Counted from the first letter of the stretch, positions 42,698 to 51,761 are shown. The stretch: DNA of 64,000 bases from Bacillus_BA fengqiuensis (GCA_030813035.1 JAUSTV010000001.1); one strand, 5' to 3'. Made by a program: numbers and translations. The notes: generated by a model not told the origin, from the sequence alone.

Positions 42698-43258
42698 ATG
42701 AATAATCATCGCCTCGGGCAAACGGTATTACATTATCGTAAAAAGAATGGGATGACAATTCGTGAGTTCGCTGAGTATGCAGGAATCAGCACTTCACTTA
42801 TTAGCCAAATAGAAAGAGGACAAGCCAATCCCTCGTTAAGTGTACTAGAACTGATTGCGCAAGCATTAAATGTACCGCTTTTTACCCTTTTCATTAATGA
42901 AATTGATACGGATTCGCTGATTTCGAGAAAACATGATCGAAAGAAAGTATATCGTGAAAATAGTGACCATATTGTCTATGATGTGTTAACACCAGACTTT
43001 ATGAAAGCACATATTAAACTCTTAATGATGGAATTAAATGCATATGCAAGCACTACGGAAAGTTACTATTCACACGAAGATAAAGAAGAAATTGCTGTCG
43101 TCATGAAAGGTCAAGCTTATGTTGAACTTGAAGGCACCGAATATTTTTTAGATGAAGGAGATGTCGTACGCATTCCGCCAAATATTAAACACCGATTTTT
43201 CAACAAAAGTGATGAACCGAATCATATTTTATTCGTATTAACTCCAGCTTTAGTTTAA
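42698..43258 (+). CDS. XRE-family regulator with C-terminal cupin domain
   Basis: 186 residues from ATG 42698, following GGAAAGGATC; a TTG further upstream is less likely. The N-terminal helix-turn-helix (REFAEYAGISTSLISQIERG) is joined to a cupin domain (KEEIAVVMKGQAYVELEGTE, then EGDVVRIPPNIKHRFFN). Members sense small ligands or metals and often control an adjacent exporter. Probably controls the divergent EamA gene through the 165 bp shared region. Confidence 0.9.
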   Translation: MNNHRLGQTVLHYRKKNGMTIREFAEYAGISTSLISQIERGQANPSLSVLELIAQALNVPLFTLFINEIDTDSLISRKHDRKKVYRENSDHIVYDVLTPDFMKAHIKLLMMELNAYASTTESYYSHEDKEEIAVVMKGQAYVELEGTEYFLDEGDVVRIPPNIKHRFFNKSDEPNHILFVLTPALV

Positions 43259-43313
43259 ATAGCACCTCGCCGTGTAAGTATTAAATGATAGAGTGACTTC
43301 AACCACTAAAAAG

Positions 43314-43360
43314 GGGGCTGTCCAAAAAATCGATCAATTATCGACTTTTAGAACGGCCCC
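43314..43360. repeat. inverted repeat, terminator-like
   Basis: GGGGCTG(TCC) with a matching (GAA)CGGCCCC arm and an inner AATCGAT / ATCGA pairing. The form resembles widespread GGGGCTGTCC hairpins of Firmicutes genomes. No clear T tract. Confidence 0.45.
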
Positions 43361-43416
43361 GTAAAACGGTTCGACTTTTTATTTCAAACCTATGTTCACA
43401 ATTTCTTCTATTAGCT

Positions 43417-43620
43417 TTGGAAAATGAAGATACCATTCATTTACTACATGAATGTATAGAATTATTAAGAAAAAATCGAATTATACTACCTGCTATTACT
43501 ACACCTGAAAGAATGGTGCGGGAGGCAAGAGATAAGAGTGAGGTGCTGAGCCAACTCACTCTTTGTTATGCTAACGGAGCGAGTTTTATAAGTTTTGAGT
43601 ATTTTTATGGTAAAATATAG
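43417..43620 (+). pseudogene. N-terminal fragment of a Tn3-family transposase
   Basis: The frame contains CIELLRKNRIILPAITTPER followed by MVREARDKSE, matching the 'LLRxHKIILPxxxTLERxVxEAR' region near residue 130 of Tn3-type transposases. Sequence after KSE departs from the family. No ribosome site. About 50 of nearly 1000 residues remain. Confidence 0.55.
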
Positions 43621-43686
43621 GTAAAATTCTATAGCGGGACATGTATATCAGGTTCTAACTGCGTTATGAAAATAGGGGGACATTAA

Positions 43687-44601
43687 ATGTTGTATGTAGC
43701 ATTATTACTTTGTTTTGCTTGTTCAATCTTTTTTGCTGCCATAGTAAAAAAGGTTGCAATGGCTAATGGAGCAACTGATAAATCAAACTATAAAATTAAC
43801 CAAAATATTATTCCAAGTCTTGGGGGATTAATCATTTTTATAAGTTTCATGGTAGGAATGTCCGTTGTGAGTCCAGATTCTTTTCGTACACTACCGGTTA
43901 TGGTTGGGGCAACGATTATCGCTATTACAGGTGTATTAGCTGAACGGTTCCAGTTATCTTCAAAGTGGAAGTTAATGGGGCAAACTATTGCAACACTTGT
44001 TGTTGCCGTATGGGGAGGAGTTCAATTTAGTTATATTTATACCTTTTCGGGCAATGTCATTGAATTTGGTTATTTGGCTATACCCCTTACAGTGTTATGG
44101 ATTATTGGCATCACAAACGCTGTTAACTTGACTGATGCATTAGACGATCTATCTATAGGAATATCGACAATCGCTTTGATGACTATATCGCTTATGGCGT
44201 ATTTAGCAGGAAATTCTTTTGTTGCAAGTACAGGAGGAGTGCTTCTTGTTTCTACATTAGGGTTTATGTTGTATAGTTCTTTCTCAATAAAAATTTTGAT
44301 AGGCAATACTGGCTCCTTATTTTTAGGATTTATGATTGCTGTTCTGACATTATCCGGGTTAAAAAACGTTACGATGATATATATTCCAACATATATTTTA
44401 GGCGTTCCCATTGTTTTGCATTACTACTTCCTTCAAAGGGGATTTACCTATAAACAAACAGTATCTATTTGCTGTTCAATTGCGGCTCTATTCGGCTTAG
44501 CAGCTTTTATTTTCTCCGCTTCTATACTGTGGGTAGCTATTATCGCCTTGACAATTCTGTTAGTCTCTACTCAATTTTTTTCAAAATATCGTTTTGTTTA
44601 A
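43687..44601 (+). CDS. TagO/WecA/MraY-like membrane protein with degenerate active site
   Basis: 304 residues with about ten helices, in the family that transfers phospho-sugars onto undecaprenyl phosphate. The frame keeps family landmarks (NQNIIPSLGGLIIFI, NAVNLTDALDDLS, GNTGSLFLGF). However the usual DD pair before xxxxSxxxK is Ala85-Glu86 (GVLAERFQLSSKWKLMGQ), and the GDxGS aspartate is Asn207. The histidine/arginine loop near the C-terminus is also absent. The protein is full length, so it is probably an inactive homologue (pseudoenzyme). Preceded by AGGGGGACATTAA ribosome site. Confidence 0.75.
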   Translation: MLYVALLLCFACSIFFAAIVKKVAMANGATDKSNYKINQNIIPSLGGLIIFISFMVGMSVVSPDSFRTLPVMVGATIIAITGVLAERFQLSSKWKLMGQTIATLVVAVWGGVQFSYIYTFSGNVIEFGYLAIPLTVLWIIGITNAVNLTDALDDLSIGISTIALMTISLMAYLAGNSFVASTGGVLLVSTLGFMLYSSFSIKILIGNTGSLFLGFMIAVLTLSGLKNVTMIYIPTYILGVPIVLHYYFLQRGFTYKQTVSICCSIAALFGLAAFIFSASILWVAIIALTILLVSTQFFSKYRFV

Positions 44602-44737
44602 AAACAATATAAATCTTCCACCATTTTTTTATTAAAAGATAAATCAATCACTAAGAAATGCAAGGAACCCATCTCTTATGTACGTTCTTCAACAAACTGG
44701 CAGGAACATGAGATAAGAATAAATCTCAATCTAAAGT
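44602..44737 (+). other. intergenic region
   Basis: AT-rich, nothing recognised. Confidence 0.3.
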
Positions 44738-44821
44738 TATCGTCCCGGTGGATGGACCATTCGTCAAGTCGTTCATCATATTGCCCATATTACATCTCTT
44801 CGTAATCGATTAGGATGGTAA
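44738..44821 (+). pseudogene. fragment of a DinB/BstA-type thiol transferase gene
   Basis: A 27-codon stretch reads YRPGGWTIRQVVHHIAH and ends at TAA 44819-44821. It matches the metal-binding region of YfiT-like (BstA) DinB-superfamily proteins (YRPGGWTIRQVVHHIADSH). The rest of the gene is gone. Confidence 0.6.
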
Positions 44822-44990
44822 CGAGTGCTTCTACAGTCTTATCTGAGAAGCGTTCAAGCAATGGCAAGGCTGATGATGTAAACGGTGTGAATGGATTTGA
44901 AAAAAAGTAAACTTATATCGCATGAAATCATTTAGTTGAATCTAGATTTTCAATTCACTATCTTTAAAAGGTTATAACCGCTCAGACTAA
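44822..44990 (+). other. non-coding stretch between the BstA remnant and a terminator
   Basis: No recognisable gene or repeat. Confidence 0.3.
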
Positions 44991-45034
44991 AAATAGCCAT
45001 CCCCATAAGATAAATCCTATGGGGATGGCTATTT
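44991..45034. terminator. bidirectional terminator at the malic enzyme 3' end
   Basis: Perfect 17-base stem starting AAATAGCCATCCCCATA around a 10-base loop, with T and A tracts on its two sides. Confidence 0.9.
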
Positions 45035-45114
45035 TCAAGATTGCACCAAAACTCTTATTTAATATCACTTTACGGGTAATATGAAGTTTCAGCTTATTGT
45101 AAGCTAGAACTGGT

Positions 45115-46362
45115 TTAGACTAAAGCGGATGGATTTGCCTCCGCCAGCGTTAATAAGCGTTCTTTCACTTGTTCTGTATCGACAAGCTTTTGCGCAACAC
45201 CAGTCTCCATAGCAGCTTGAGCCACCGCTGCCGCTACATGTGCCGCCACTCTGCGGTCGAATGGATCCGGAATGACATAATCGGCATGAAGGTCTTCATC
45301 CGAAATTAATCCGGCAATTGCATGGACAGCTGCCAGTTTCATGTCCTCATTGATTTCGCTTGCCTGGACATCTAATGCACCTCGGAAAATGCCAGGGAAT
45401 GCCAATACGTTATTGACCTGGTTCGGGAAATCAGAGCGTCCTGTCCCGACTACTAATGCTCCAGCTTCTTTTGCATCTTGCGGCATTATTTCCGGTACAG
45501 GATTGGCCATAGCGAAAATGATTGGTTCATCATTCATGGAGCGAACCATTTCTTTCGTGATGGCACCTGCGGCTGATACCCCAACAAACACATCAGATCC
45601 CTTAAGCGCATCTGCCAATGTACCTTGTTTTTGTTCTTTATTGGTAATGCGAGCCATTTCCTCTTTAAATGGATTCATCCCGACAGGACGACCTTCATAG
45701 ATGATGCCTTTTGTATCACATAAAATCACATCTTTTACACCCATATGCAAAAGGAGTTTGACAATCGCTACACCGGCTGCACCGGCACCGTTTGCCACAA
45801 CGCGAATATCTTCTATTTTTTTATCAACTAGTTTCAGAGCATTGAGTAAACCAGCAGCCGTTACAATAGCTGTACCGTGCTGATCATCATGGAAAATCGG
45901 AATATTACAAGCTTTTCGTAATCGATTTTCAATTTCAAAGCATTGTGGTGCTGCAATGTCTTCTAAGTTCACTCCGCCAAATGTCGGCTCCAGTAATTTA
46001 ACGACCTCCACAATTTTGTCTGGATCCGTTGTATCCAGGCAAATCGGGAATGCATCCACATCCGCAAACGATTTGAATAACAACGCTTTTCCTTCCATGA
46101 CTGGCATGGCTGCTTTCGGACCGATATTTCCAAGACCGAGTACAGCTGTTCCGTCGGAAACAACGGCTACCAAATTTCCTTTCATGGTGTACTCATATGC
46201 CTTACTTTCATCTTCATGAATTTCCAAGCATGGCTCCGCTACACCTGGAGAATAAGCAAGACTTAAATCATTTGCATTGCGTACGGGAACTTTTGAATGG
46301 ACACCAAGCTTTCCTCGATTTTCCCTGTGCATCTTTAATGCTTCTTCACGTAAAGTTGACAT
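45115..46362 (-). CDS. ytsJ: malic enzyme (NAD(P)-dependent malate decarboxylating dehydrogenase)
   Basis: 415 residues. Converts malate to pyruvate and CO2. Family signatures: LAYSPGVAEPC, TVVSDG-type AVVSDGTAVLGLGNIG, metal site GVNLEDIAAPQCF and HDDQHGTAIV, and the nucleotide-binding VVANGAGAAGVAIVKLL. Length and sequence agree with B. subtilis YtsJ, which prefers NADP; the cofactor here is not read from sequence. ATG 46362 has GGAGAGCC upstream. Monocistronic with a terminator. Confidence 0.92.
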   Translation of the reverse strand: MSTLREEALKMHRENRGKLGVHSKVPVRNANDLSLAYSPGVAEPCLEIHEDESKAYEYTMKGNLVAVVSDGTAVLGLGNIGPKAAMPVMEGKALLFKSFADVDAFPICLDTTDPDKIVEVVKLLEPTFGGVNLEDIAAPQCFEIENRLRKACNIPIFHDDQHGTAIVTAAGLLNALKLVDKKIEDIRVVANGAGAAGVAIVKLLLHMGVKDVILCDTKGIIYEGRPVGMNPFKEEMARITNKEQKQGTLADALKGSDVFVGVSAAGAITKEMVRSMNDEPIIFAMANPVPEIMPQDAKEAGALVVGTGRSDFPNQVNNVLAFPGIFRGALDVQASEINEDMKLAAVHAIAGLISDEDLHADYVIPDPFDRRVAAHVAAAVAQAAMETGVAQKLVDTEQVKERLLTLAEANPSALV

Positions 46363-46804
46363 TTTTTGGCTCTCCTTTTGTGCAATTTAATAGATATTGG
46401 TTAAGAGAGTAGTAAACCCTCAGACCGTCTGGGAAAAAACATAAATAATAGTTAAAGCTCTTCATAAAGTAAACAATCTAGGAGAGAATTTTACAGGCTT
46501 GAATGTCCCTGAAAGCTTTTCCTGCTTTTTTGCATGCTCAATTCAAGTATTCTCATGTTTTCGGTGATTGCAAGCATGAAGAGTTCCCAAAAATCAAAAA
46601 ATTTCGTTTATATGTTTCGTACTGCTTCAATTGCTAACAAAACATATTATGAACAATGGGAAACAAAATGAAAAGCCTTTCTACAAAAATTATCAAAATA
46701 TTACAAAATACACCCATGCTTAATAGAACCCCTGGTTCTGGTTTAAAAAGCATTGGGATTTGGATATACGGTATGATGAATGTAAAAGAGGAGGTCCAAA
46801 GAGT
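46363..46804. other. intergenic region upstream of the malic enzyme
   Basis: No gene seen. Contains an A/T-rich stretch and short palindromes, none distinctive. The malic enzyme promoter must lie at its left part. Confidence 0.3.
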
Positions 46805-46900
46805 TTGAATGAAAACTTGTTTAAGCGGAAGTACCACCAACGAAAAATCCTCGTGTTAATCGTAAGAGAGAATCTGTCGGTAGAGTTTAAGTTTTCATGA
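46805..46900 (+). pseudogene. N-terminal fragment of an IS6-family transposase
   Basis: TTG 46805 follows AGAGGAGGT. The 31 codons read NLFKRKYHQRKILVLIVREN and continue NLSVEFKF, resembling 'FKRKHYQKEIILLTVRWYLRYNLSFRD' at the start of IS240/IS26-type transposases. TGA stops it at 46898-46900. The rest is missing. Similarity is partial, so the call is tentative. Confidence 0.4.
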
Positions 46901-47270
46901 TTAGGCTGAAAGGGGGAGGGTCTTTCGGGTCATCAATTATTCATATCAAGATTATGCATGGGTTAGAATCAAAAACATGTCTTGATTATCACGAAAAAAC
47001 AACACCGATTCTTATGGCAGAGCAGATCATCCATTAAATAAAATAGGGAAGAATATGATAGAATTGAAGTTGTTTCAGGCAGCCACTCAGATTCCAAAGA
47101 TGGATGGAAGTAACATGTATACAGAAAAGGGGACACTTTGACAAGAGATGAATTCTGGTTGAAATTCATACATAGATTGTTTGGAGCAGCCGCCTAATGA
47201 GTTATTTAAAAGCGAATGGACATTTTTCTCCAGTTCGTCTTTGTCCTTGCATGAAACCAATGGTCTCTTC
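46901..47270. other. intergenic sequence with only weak open frames
   Basis: A minus-strand frame from ATG 47290 (MSASIIKKRPLVSCKDKDEL) overlaps the end of the next small gene and has no ribosome site. It could be remnant coding sequence. Nothing else recognised. Confidence 0.3.
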
Positions 47271-47423
47271 TTAATAATGCTTGCACTCATGTACCAGAGA
47301 ATGGGCTAATTTTTCACTATCCGTGTATCCGTATAGTTTCCAACCTTGGATAAGATGGTCTGCTACCTGGTTAATATCTTGGCAAATTCTTTCTTCTGTC
47401 TGGCTATACATAACGTAATACAT
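47271..47423 (-). CDS. 50-residue protein of unknown function
   Basis: ATG 47423 is preceded by GGAGGG at eight bases. The peptide is hydrophilic with two cysteines and aromatic residues (YVMYSQTEERICQDINQVAD, then HLIQGWKLYGYTDSEKLA) and ends in HECKHY. Composition is protein-like and the start site is strong. No family recognised. Confidence 0.5.
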   Translation of the reverse strand: MYYVMYSQTEERICQDINQVADHLIQGWKLYGYTDSEKLAHSLVHECKHY

Positions 47424-47754
47424 ATACAGATCCCTCCAATTATTCTTATCATATTAGATGATCATTTAAAGATGTTAACTAGAAAATATTGTAAATAATG
47501 TTTGTTAGCGCTTTCATTTATACCTCTCATTATAGATTTTCCTAATGAGGACTCACAGTTTCAACTGTTCACTCTTTAATACCAAGTCTGCATAAATTTA
47601 AGTCATGCAATAATTCAAAAGATTATATATATTTACATAAATTTTACATCAGCTCATTGTATAAGTGAAATGAATAAAAGTTATGAACTCCATAAACAAT
47701 AGGAATGAATAGAGGTTGGTTAGTAAACGTTAAAGAACTTGTAAGATGTTACGT
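47424..47754. other. AT-rich intergenic region
   Basis: No gene seen. Contains GTTAGCGCTTTCAT near 47503-47516, similar to half of a catabolite-responsive element, but incomplete as a palindrome. Confidence 0.3.
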
Positions 47755-47794
47755 AAAAAAAATCCTGCGGTTAATCGTTCCGCAGGATTTTTTT
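47755..47794 (-). terminator. Rho-independent terminator of the Mrr-like gene
   Basis: AAATCCTGCGG-TTAATCGTT-CCGCAGGATTT with A and T tracts of seven on the two sides; works in both directions. Confidence 0.9.
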
Positions 47795-49085
47795 ACACAC
47801 TTTTGAAATATAATTGGGCAAATTCTACGCCGTTTAATAACAACACATTGCTTTCACCGGCCAAATTGACGCACTCTTCGGTAAATCCATCCGCCAAAGA
47901 GATAAGGATCTTTTGAACGATGGCTGTGTCTTCTAGATTTAGATTTTCTGCCATTAAGTTTAATTGATCTACGCCTTTAGCATTCGTATAATTTGTATGT
48001 TTTTTGATTTGGATGCAGTAGGTGAGAGGAATGGATTTTGGTTCAAAGGGAGTCTCTATCTGGATTTCTTTTGAACACAAAAGATCGATATCTCCGCCTT
48101 TTCGATCATAACTATTGCTCTTTAAAATCTCGAATCCGTTATCCTGCATATATTTCTTCACTAACTTCTCAAAGTCGCTTGGAGTCAAATCCCGTACGGT
48201 TTTCACCCATTCCCGGTATAATTGGTCTTCAAATATTTGCAGCTTCGTTTGGACAGGATGGGCTTCGACCAAACTGCTTTTTTCTACGGATGAAAACACT
48301 TTTTCCACCGCTTCTTTAAAATCCTTTTTTTTCACGAAGTTTACTGGGCTTGAATACGCGATTGATTTCAATAGACGTTTAATGACTAAAGGAGTTTGCA
48401 GGGAGTCATAATGAACGACCTGGATATCTTCATGATCAATATGTACCACATGCCGATAATCATCCGTATGCTGCAAGGGCTTCATAAACTCATAACAACC
48501 GTCCAAATTGGGGTTTTGCTTTGCCTTCACAATCAGAAAATGGTGATGGTCCGGCTGTTTAGGAATGACGATGGTATCCCCATGCTTGATTTGCAGCATT
48601 CTGCTCAAAACATTCCATTGTTTTTGAGCTGTTTTTTCAGAAGCATTCACAACACTTAAATAATTTTGGATAAAACGATCTTTTCCTTGAGACAAAGTGA
48701 ATTTCTCGGAAAATCCCCATCCTTGTCTGAGACGCCCCTGTAAAATCTCTTCATATAGCAACTTTCGGTCTTGATCATTTTGTCTGAATACGACACACTG
48801 CTTTTCTCCTGCGACGAAAGGATCATAAGCATTCCGAAAAGAGGTAAGCGACCCTCCTAATTCACTTTCAATTATGAGATTCGGCAGCAGTCTTTCCAAA
48901 TCCACATTCCCTGTATAGTCATCCCAATAGCCGCGCGCCAAGAAGGAATCAATATGCATGGGGGCAGACAGCACATTATGCGGCAAATATAAAATGCTGC
49001 CTTGATCATTTCCGTAGCTGACCAGCAATCGATCAGGACCTTGCTGCGCTATAATACTCATATTCTTCATATCTATCTTATTCAT
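47793..49085 (-). CDS. Mrr-like restriction endonuclease-fold protein
   Basis: 430 residues from ATG 49085, with GGGAG upstream and the start inside the preceding small gene. The C-terminal 120 residues form a PD-(D/E)xK nuclease domain of the Mrr_cat type: TPSDFEKLVKKYMQDNGFEI, then catalytic Asp332 in GGDIDLL and QIKK at about 359-362 (Q-x-K form). The N-terminal 300 residues carry no domain I recognise. Mrr-like enzymes cut modified or foreign DNA. It is translationally coupled to a zinc-ribbon gene. Function as a defence or DNA repair nuclease is inferred. Confidence 0.75.
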   Translation of the reverse strand: MNKIDMKNMSIIAQQGPDRLLVSYGNDQGSILYLPHNVLSAPMHIDSFLARGYWDDYTGNVDLERLLPNLIIESELGGSLTSFRNAYDPFVAGEKQCVVFRQNDQDRKLLYEEILQGRLRQGWGFSEKFTLSQGKDRFIQNYLSVVNASEKTAQKQWNVLSRMLQIKHGDTIVIPKQPDHHHFLIVKAKQNPNLDGCYEFMKPLQHTDDYRHVVHIDHEDIQVVHYDSLQTPLVIKRLLKSIAYSSPVNFVKKKDFKEAVEKVFSSVEKSSLVEAHPVQTKLQIFEDQLYREWVKTVRDLTPSDFEKLVKKYMQDNGFEILKSNSYDRKGGDIDLLCSKEIQIETPFEPKSIPLTYCIQIKKHTNYTNAKGVDQLNLMAENLNLEDTAIVQKILISLADGFTEECVNLAGESNVLLLNGVEFAQLYFKSV

Positions 49086-49239
49086 CGTTGTGACTCCCAT
49101 CCATTTTTTCAAAGTAACCGCAGGTCTCCTTGCATACCCATGCATCAAAGGCATCTATGACCATGCCATCTTCGTGAAAAGTGATTTCCTCCCAAGCGTC
49201 CTCAAACATCTCGGCTCCGCATTGCTTGCAGTATTTCAT
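49078..49239 (-). CDS. small zinc-ribbon protein
   Basis: 53 residues from ATG 49239, with GGAGATAG upstream. N-terminal CKQC and C-terminal CKETC are likely zinc ligands (MKYCKQCGAEMFEDAW, then AWVCKETCGYFEKM). The stop codon overlaps the start of the Mrr-like gene by 8 bases, so the two are surely co-translated. It may be a partner or a DNA-targeting module for the nuclease; no function known. Confidence 0.75.
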   Translation of the reverse strand: MKYCKQCGAEMFEDAWEEITFHEDGMVIDAFDAWVCKETCGYFEKMDGSHNDE

Positions 49240-49429
49240 GTCAATCTATCTCCATTTCTCTCATTTTCTCTCATTATCTTACAGGAATATAATACCATGA
49301 AAAAGTTGTGTTTCGCATGATTTGAGGTTACAGAATGGTTTAACAGTGAAGCTTTGGAGCAGGAAGATAGATTTACCGCTTTCAAAAATGTAAAATAAAA
49401 GCAATACATGGTTACGGGGGGAGTTTATA

Positions 49430-50383
49430 ATGAAACCAGTCGATTTAGGTTCGGGCATTTCCTTGATTGATGTGTTTGATTTAGGCAAGGAAAAACGAAC
49501 GGGTACATATGTCATTCATGAAGAAGAGCTCACGCTCATTGAAACAAGTGCGAGTCCATCCATCCCTTATTTATTAAAAGGGTTAGAAGCTTTGGAGATT
49601 GAACCGGCAGAGATCAAATATATTATTGTCACCCATATCCATCTTGATCATGCGGGCGGGGCTGGGTTATTGCTCGAAAAATGCCCGAATGCCCAAATCG
49701 TTGTCCATCCGAAAGGAAAGCGGCATCTTGCAGATCCGTCACGACTCATTCAAGGGGCTCGTGCCGTATATGGCGAGCAGTTCGACGAGCTGTTTCATCC
49801 GATTTTGCCGATTCCAGAAGACAGACTTATTGTCAAAGAAGATGGAGAGACCCTTCAAATCGGCCAACATCGTATCTTGACTTTCCTTGATACGCCAGGG
49901 CACGCCAATCACCATTTTTCGATTCATGATCCATCCAGCGGTGGAATGTTCACTGGAGATACCGTGGGCGTCTATTATACTGAATTGCTATCAGAAAGTT
50001 TGGAGTTTTACCTGCCTTCCACTTCACCAAACCAATTCAACCCTCAAGCGATGCTTGCAGCCGCTGATCGCATGGAGAGTTTACACATTGACCGGATTTA
50101 TTTCGGCCATTACGGCATGTCTGAAAATCCTGGTCTTGTATTCAAGCAACTGCGATATTGGCTTCCTCTGTTCGTCGAAACGGGCGAGAGCACCATAACA
50201 GAACAGAAAAATGCGTCTTTTGAAGAAAAAGCGGATGCGGTCTCAAAAGCTCTGTTTAAGATGGTGAGTGAATATTTGACGGAACACCATGTTGTTCTGA
50301 GTCGGGATTTCCGTGAGACAATCCAGTTGGATTTAACGGTTTGTGCGATGGGGATTGTCGATTATTTTGAGAAACGAAAGTGA
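49430..50383 (+). CDS. metallo-beta-lactamase-fold hydrolase
   Basis: 317 residues. Metal motif THIHLDHAGG with His69, His71, Asp73 and His74, followed by further ligands in DTPGHANHH and MFTGDTVGVYY. The N-terminus lacks a signal peptide. The layout suits the glyoxalase II/persulfide dioxygenase-like or lactonase (YtnP-type) groups. A helical C-terminal extension of about 70 residues is present. The substrate is unknown. Ribosome site GGGGGGAG. Confidence 0.88.
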   Translation: MKPVDLGSGISLIDVFDLGKEKRTGTYVIHEEELTLIETSASPSIPYLLKGLEALEIEPAEIKYIIVTHIHLDHAGGAGLLLEKCPNAQIVVHPKGKRHLADPSRLIQGARAVYGEQFDELFHPILPIPEDRLIVKEDGETLQIGQHRILTFLDTPGHANHHFSIHDPSSGGMFTGDTVGVYYTELLSESLEFYLPSTSPNQFNPQAMLAAADRMESLHIDRIYFGHYGMSENPGLVFKQLRYWLPLFVETGESTITEQKNASFEEKADAVSKALFKMVSEYLTEHHVVLSRDFRETIQLDLTVCAMGIVDYFEKRK

Positions 50384-50398
50384 AGTCGTTACATATAC

Positions 50399-50433
50399 CA
50401 AAAAGCAAACCGAGTGCTGCGGTTTGCTTTTTA
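50399..50433 (+). terminator. Rho-independent terminator after the MBL gene
   Basis: AAAAAGCAAACCG-AGTGCTG-CGGTTTGCTTTTT, perfect stem. Confidence 0.9.
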
Positions 50434-50526
50434 GTATTGATTTATTTCGCCTTTCTTGGCTTAATAGATTTTGTTATAAAAAGCCTTTTAGTAAAATGGA
50501 CAAGTTGATGGTTATATAATTTTGAT

Positions 50527-50844
50527 TCAGACTGGCTGTTTCATAAATAGTGATTGCAATGTGGTTTTAGGGGCGAGGAACGCATCAAAACGGTCTTTCT
50601 CCATTTTTGATAGAAGGGTAAACGAGTCTAGCTTAATTGTGGGAAAATATCGTTTGTGTTTTTCATTCCATCTCATACTATACGTCTTAATAATATATGT
50701 CTGGTGTTTTTGTTCAGATAATACAAGCACCGCCGCGTTCGGAGCCGAAGAAACCGTGTTGATGAGAACTTTTTCAACCTTCTGTCCTTTGAATCGTCTT
50801 AAATCGATGGAAAAATTTGTTTTGTTTGCATTTTCAGTATTCAT
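50527..50844 (-). CDS. hypothetical protein of 105 residues
   Basis: ATG 50844 has GGAGGACAATC directly upstream, a strong ribosome site, and is favoured over an overlapping frame on the other strand. The protein is basic and mixed alpha/beta in look (NFSIDLRRFKGQKVEKVLIN, later LDSFTLLSKMEKDRFDAFLA). No domain recognised, no membrane segment. Confidence 0.6.
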   Translation of the reverse strand: MNTENANKTNFSIDLRRFKGQKVEKVLINTVSSAPNAAVLVLSEQKHQTYIIKTYSMRWNEKHKRYFPTIKLDSFTLLSKMEKDRFDAFLAPKTTLQSLFMKQPV

Positions 50845-50889
50845 GATTGTCCTCCGTTTAAAAGTTAGTTTGGCTCTCCATTTTACCAC

Positions 50890-51225
50890 TCCAACATTTC
50901 AACATTTTTCACTTGAATTCCTTTTAATCTTTCATCAATTTACATTTTTTTACACAACCTTAAGGTTGGATTTACAATTTTACGATGACTTCACAAAAAT
51001 AGGTAGGGGAAAAATAAATCTCTCTATTTTCACGGAGATGCAAAGAAAAATATTTATTTAAAATGTTCTTTTTAGAAGGAGTAATCGATTGAACTCAGAA
51101 TATTAAATAATCAAAGTTGGTATTTGGTATTCCACCAAAAGTGCCTTTTTTGAATCTCAAAGTTACTGACAGGGCACCTAGGCCGAAACATAAAACACAA
51201 ACCGATAACAGGAGGAATAAAGAAA
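50890..51225. other. intergenic region upstream of ridA
   Basis: AT-rich. A short AGAAGGAG with a five-codon TTG frame at about 51089 is the only translation-like signal. Nothing else recognised. Confidence 0.3.
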
Positions 51226-51690
51226 TTGGAGACAATTGAACAGCGCTTACAAGAATTAGATTTGCAGTTACCTGAAGCAACAGCGCCTCTGTATCACTAT
51301 GTTCCGGTAGTCATCCACAATGGAGTCGCTTATATTAGCGGCCAAGTCCCCAGGGTAGATGGACAAGTTCCTTATACAGGTAAAGTCGGTGCGGAGGTTT
51401 CCATCGAGCAGGCCCGGGAATTGGCGGAAATGTGTGTATTAAAGGGGCTTAGCTGCTTAAAAGCACAAATCGGCAGTTTGGATCGAATCGAGCAAGTATT
51501 AAAAGTAACGGGCTATGTTCAGTCTGCTCCCGGTTTTTCCGCGCAACCGAATGTTCTCGATTCCGCTTCCGAGCTGCTGGAACGCATTTTAGGCGAAAAA
51601 GGAATTCACGCCCGTGCAGCTGTAGGTGTTGCTGAACTACCCAGCAATACTCCAATTGAAATCGAATTTGTGATTGCGGTTAAAGAATAA
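51226..51690 (+). CDS. RidA/YjgF-family protein
   Basis: 154 residues from TTG 51226, after AGGAGGAAT. RidA proteins remove reactive enamine/imine intermediates. The pocket segments are AYISGQVPRVDGQVPYTGKV, and AAVGVAELPSNTPIEIE. The catalytic Arg of canonical RidA would lie in the ARAAVGVAELP strand (residue near 130) and is present. The length, longer than the 125-residue core, fits the YoaB/RutC-like subgroup. Confidence 0.88.
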   Translation: METIEQRLQELDLQLPEATAPLYHYVPVVIHNGVAYISGQVPRVDGQVPYTGKVGAEVSIEQARELAEMCVLKGLSCLKAQIGSLDRIEQVLKVTGYVQSAPGFSAQPNVLDSASELLERILGEKGIHARAAVGVAELPSNTPIEIEFVIAVKE

Positions 51691-51716
51691 AAGAGTAATT
51701 TGAACAGAGTAGTAAC

Positions 51717-51761
51717 AGGATGGTAACGTTTTTTCCTAAAATAGCGTTACCATCCTTTTTG
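51717..51761. terminator. terminator between convergent ridA and DUF2809 genes
   Basis: AGGATGGTAACG-16 base loop-CGTTACCATCCT followed by TTTT. Confidence 0.85.

Noticed and set aside
46634..47169. Several 60-70 codon frames in the gap upstream of the malic enzyme gene
   Set aside because: None has a ribosome site or plausible residues, apart from the short IS6-like fragment listed separately.
47500..47520. Catabolite-responsive element near 47503
   Set aside because: Only one half of the palindrome matches and the position is distant from a suitable gene.
50522..51061. Long plus-strand open frame opposite the 105-residue gene
   Set aside because: No ribosome site and low-complexity Phe-rich translation; the minus-strand frame has a strong GGAGG start.
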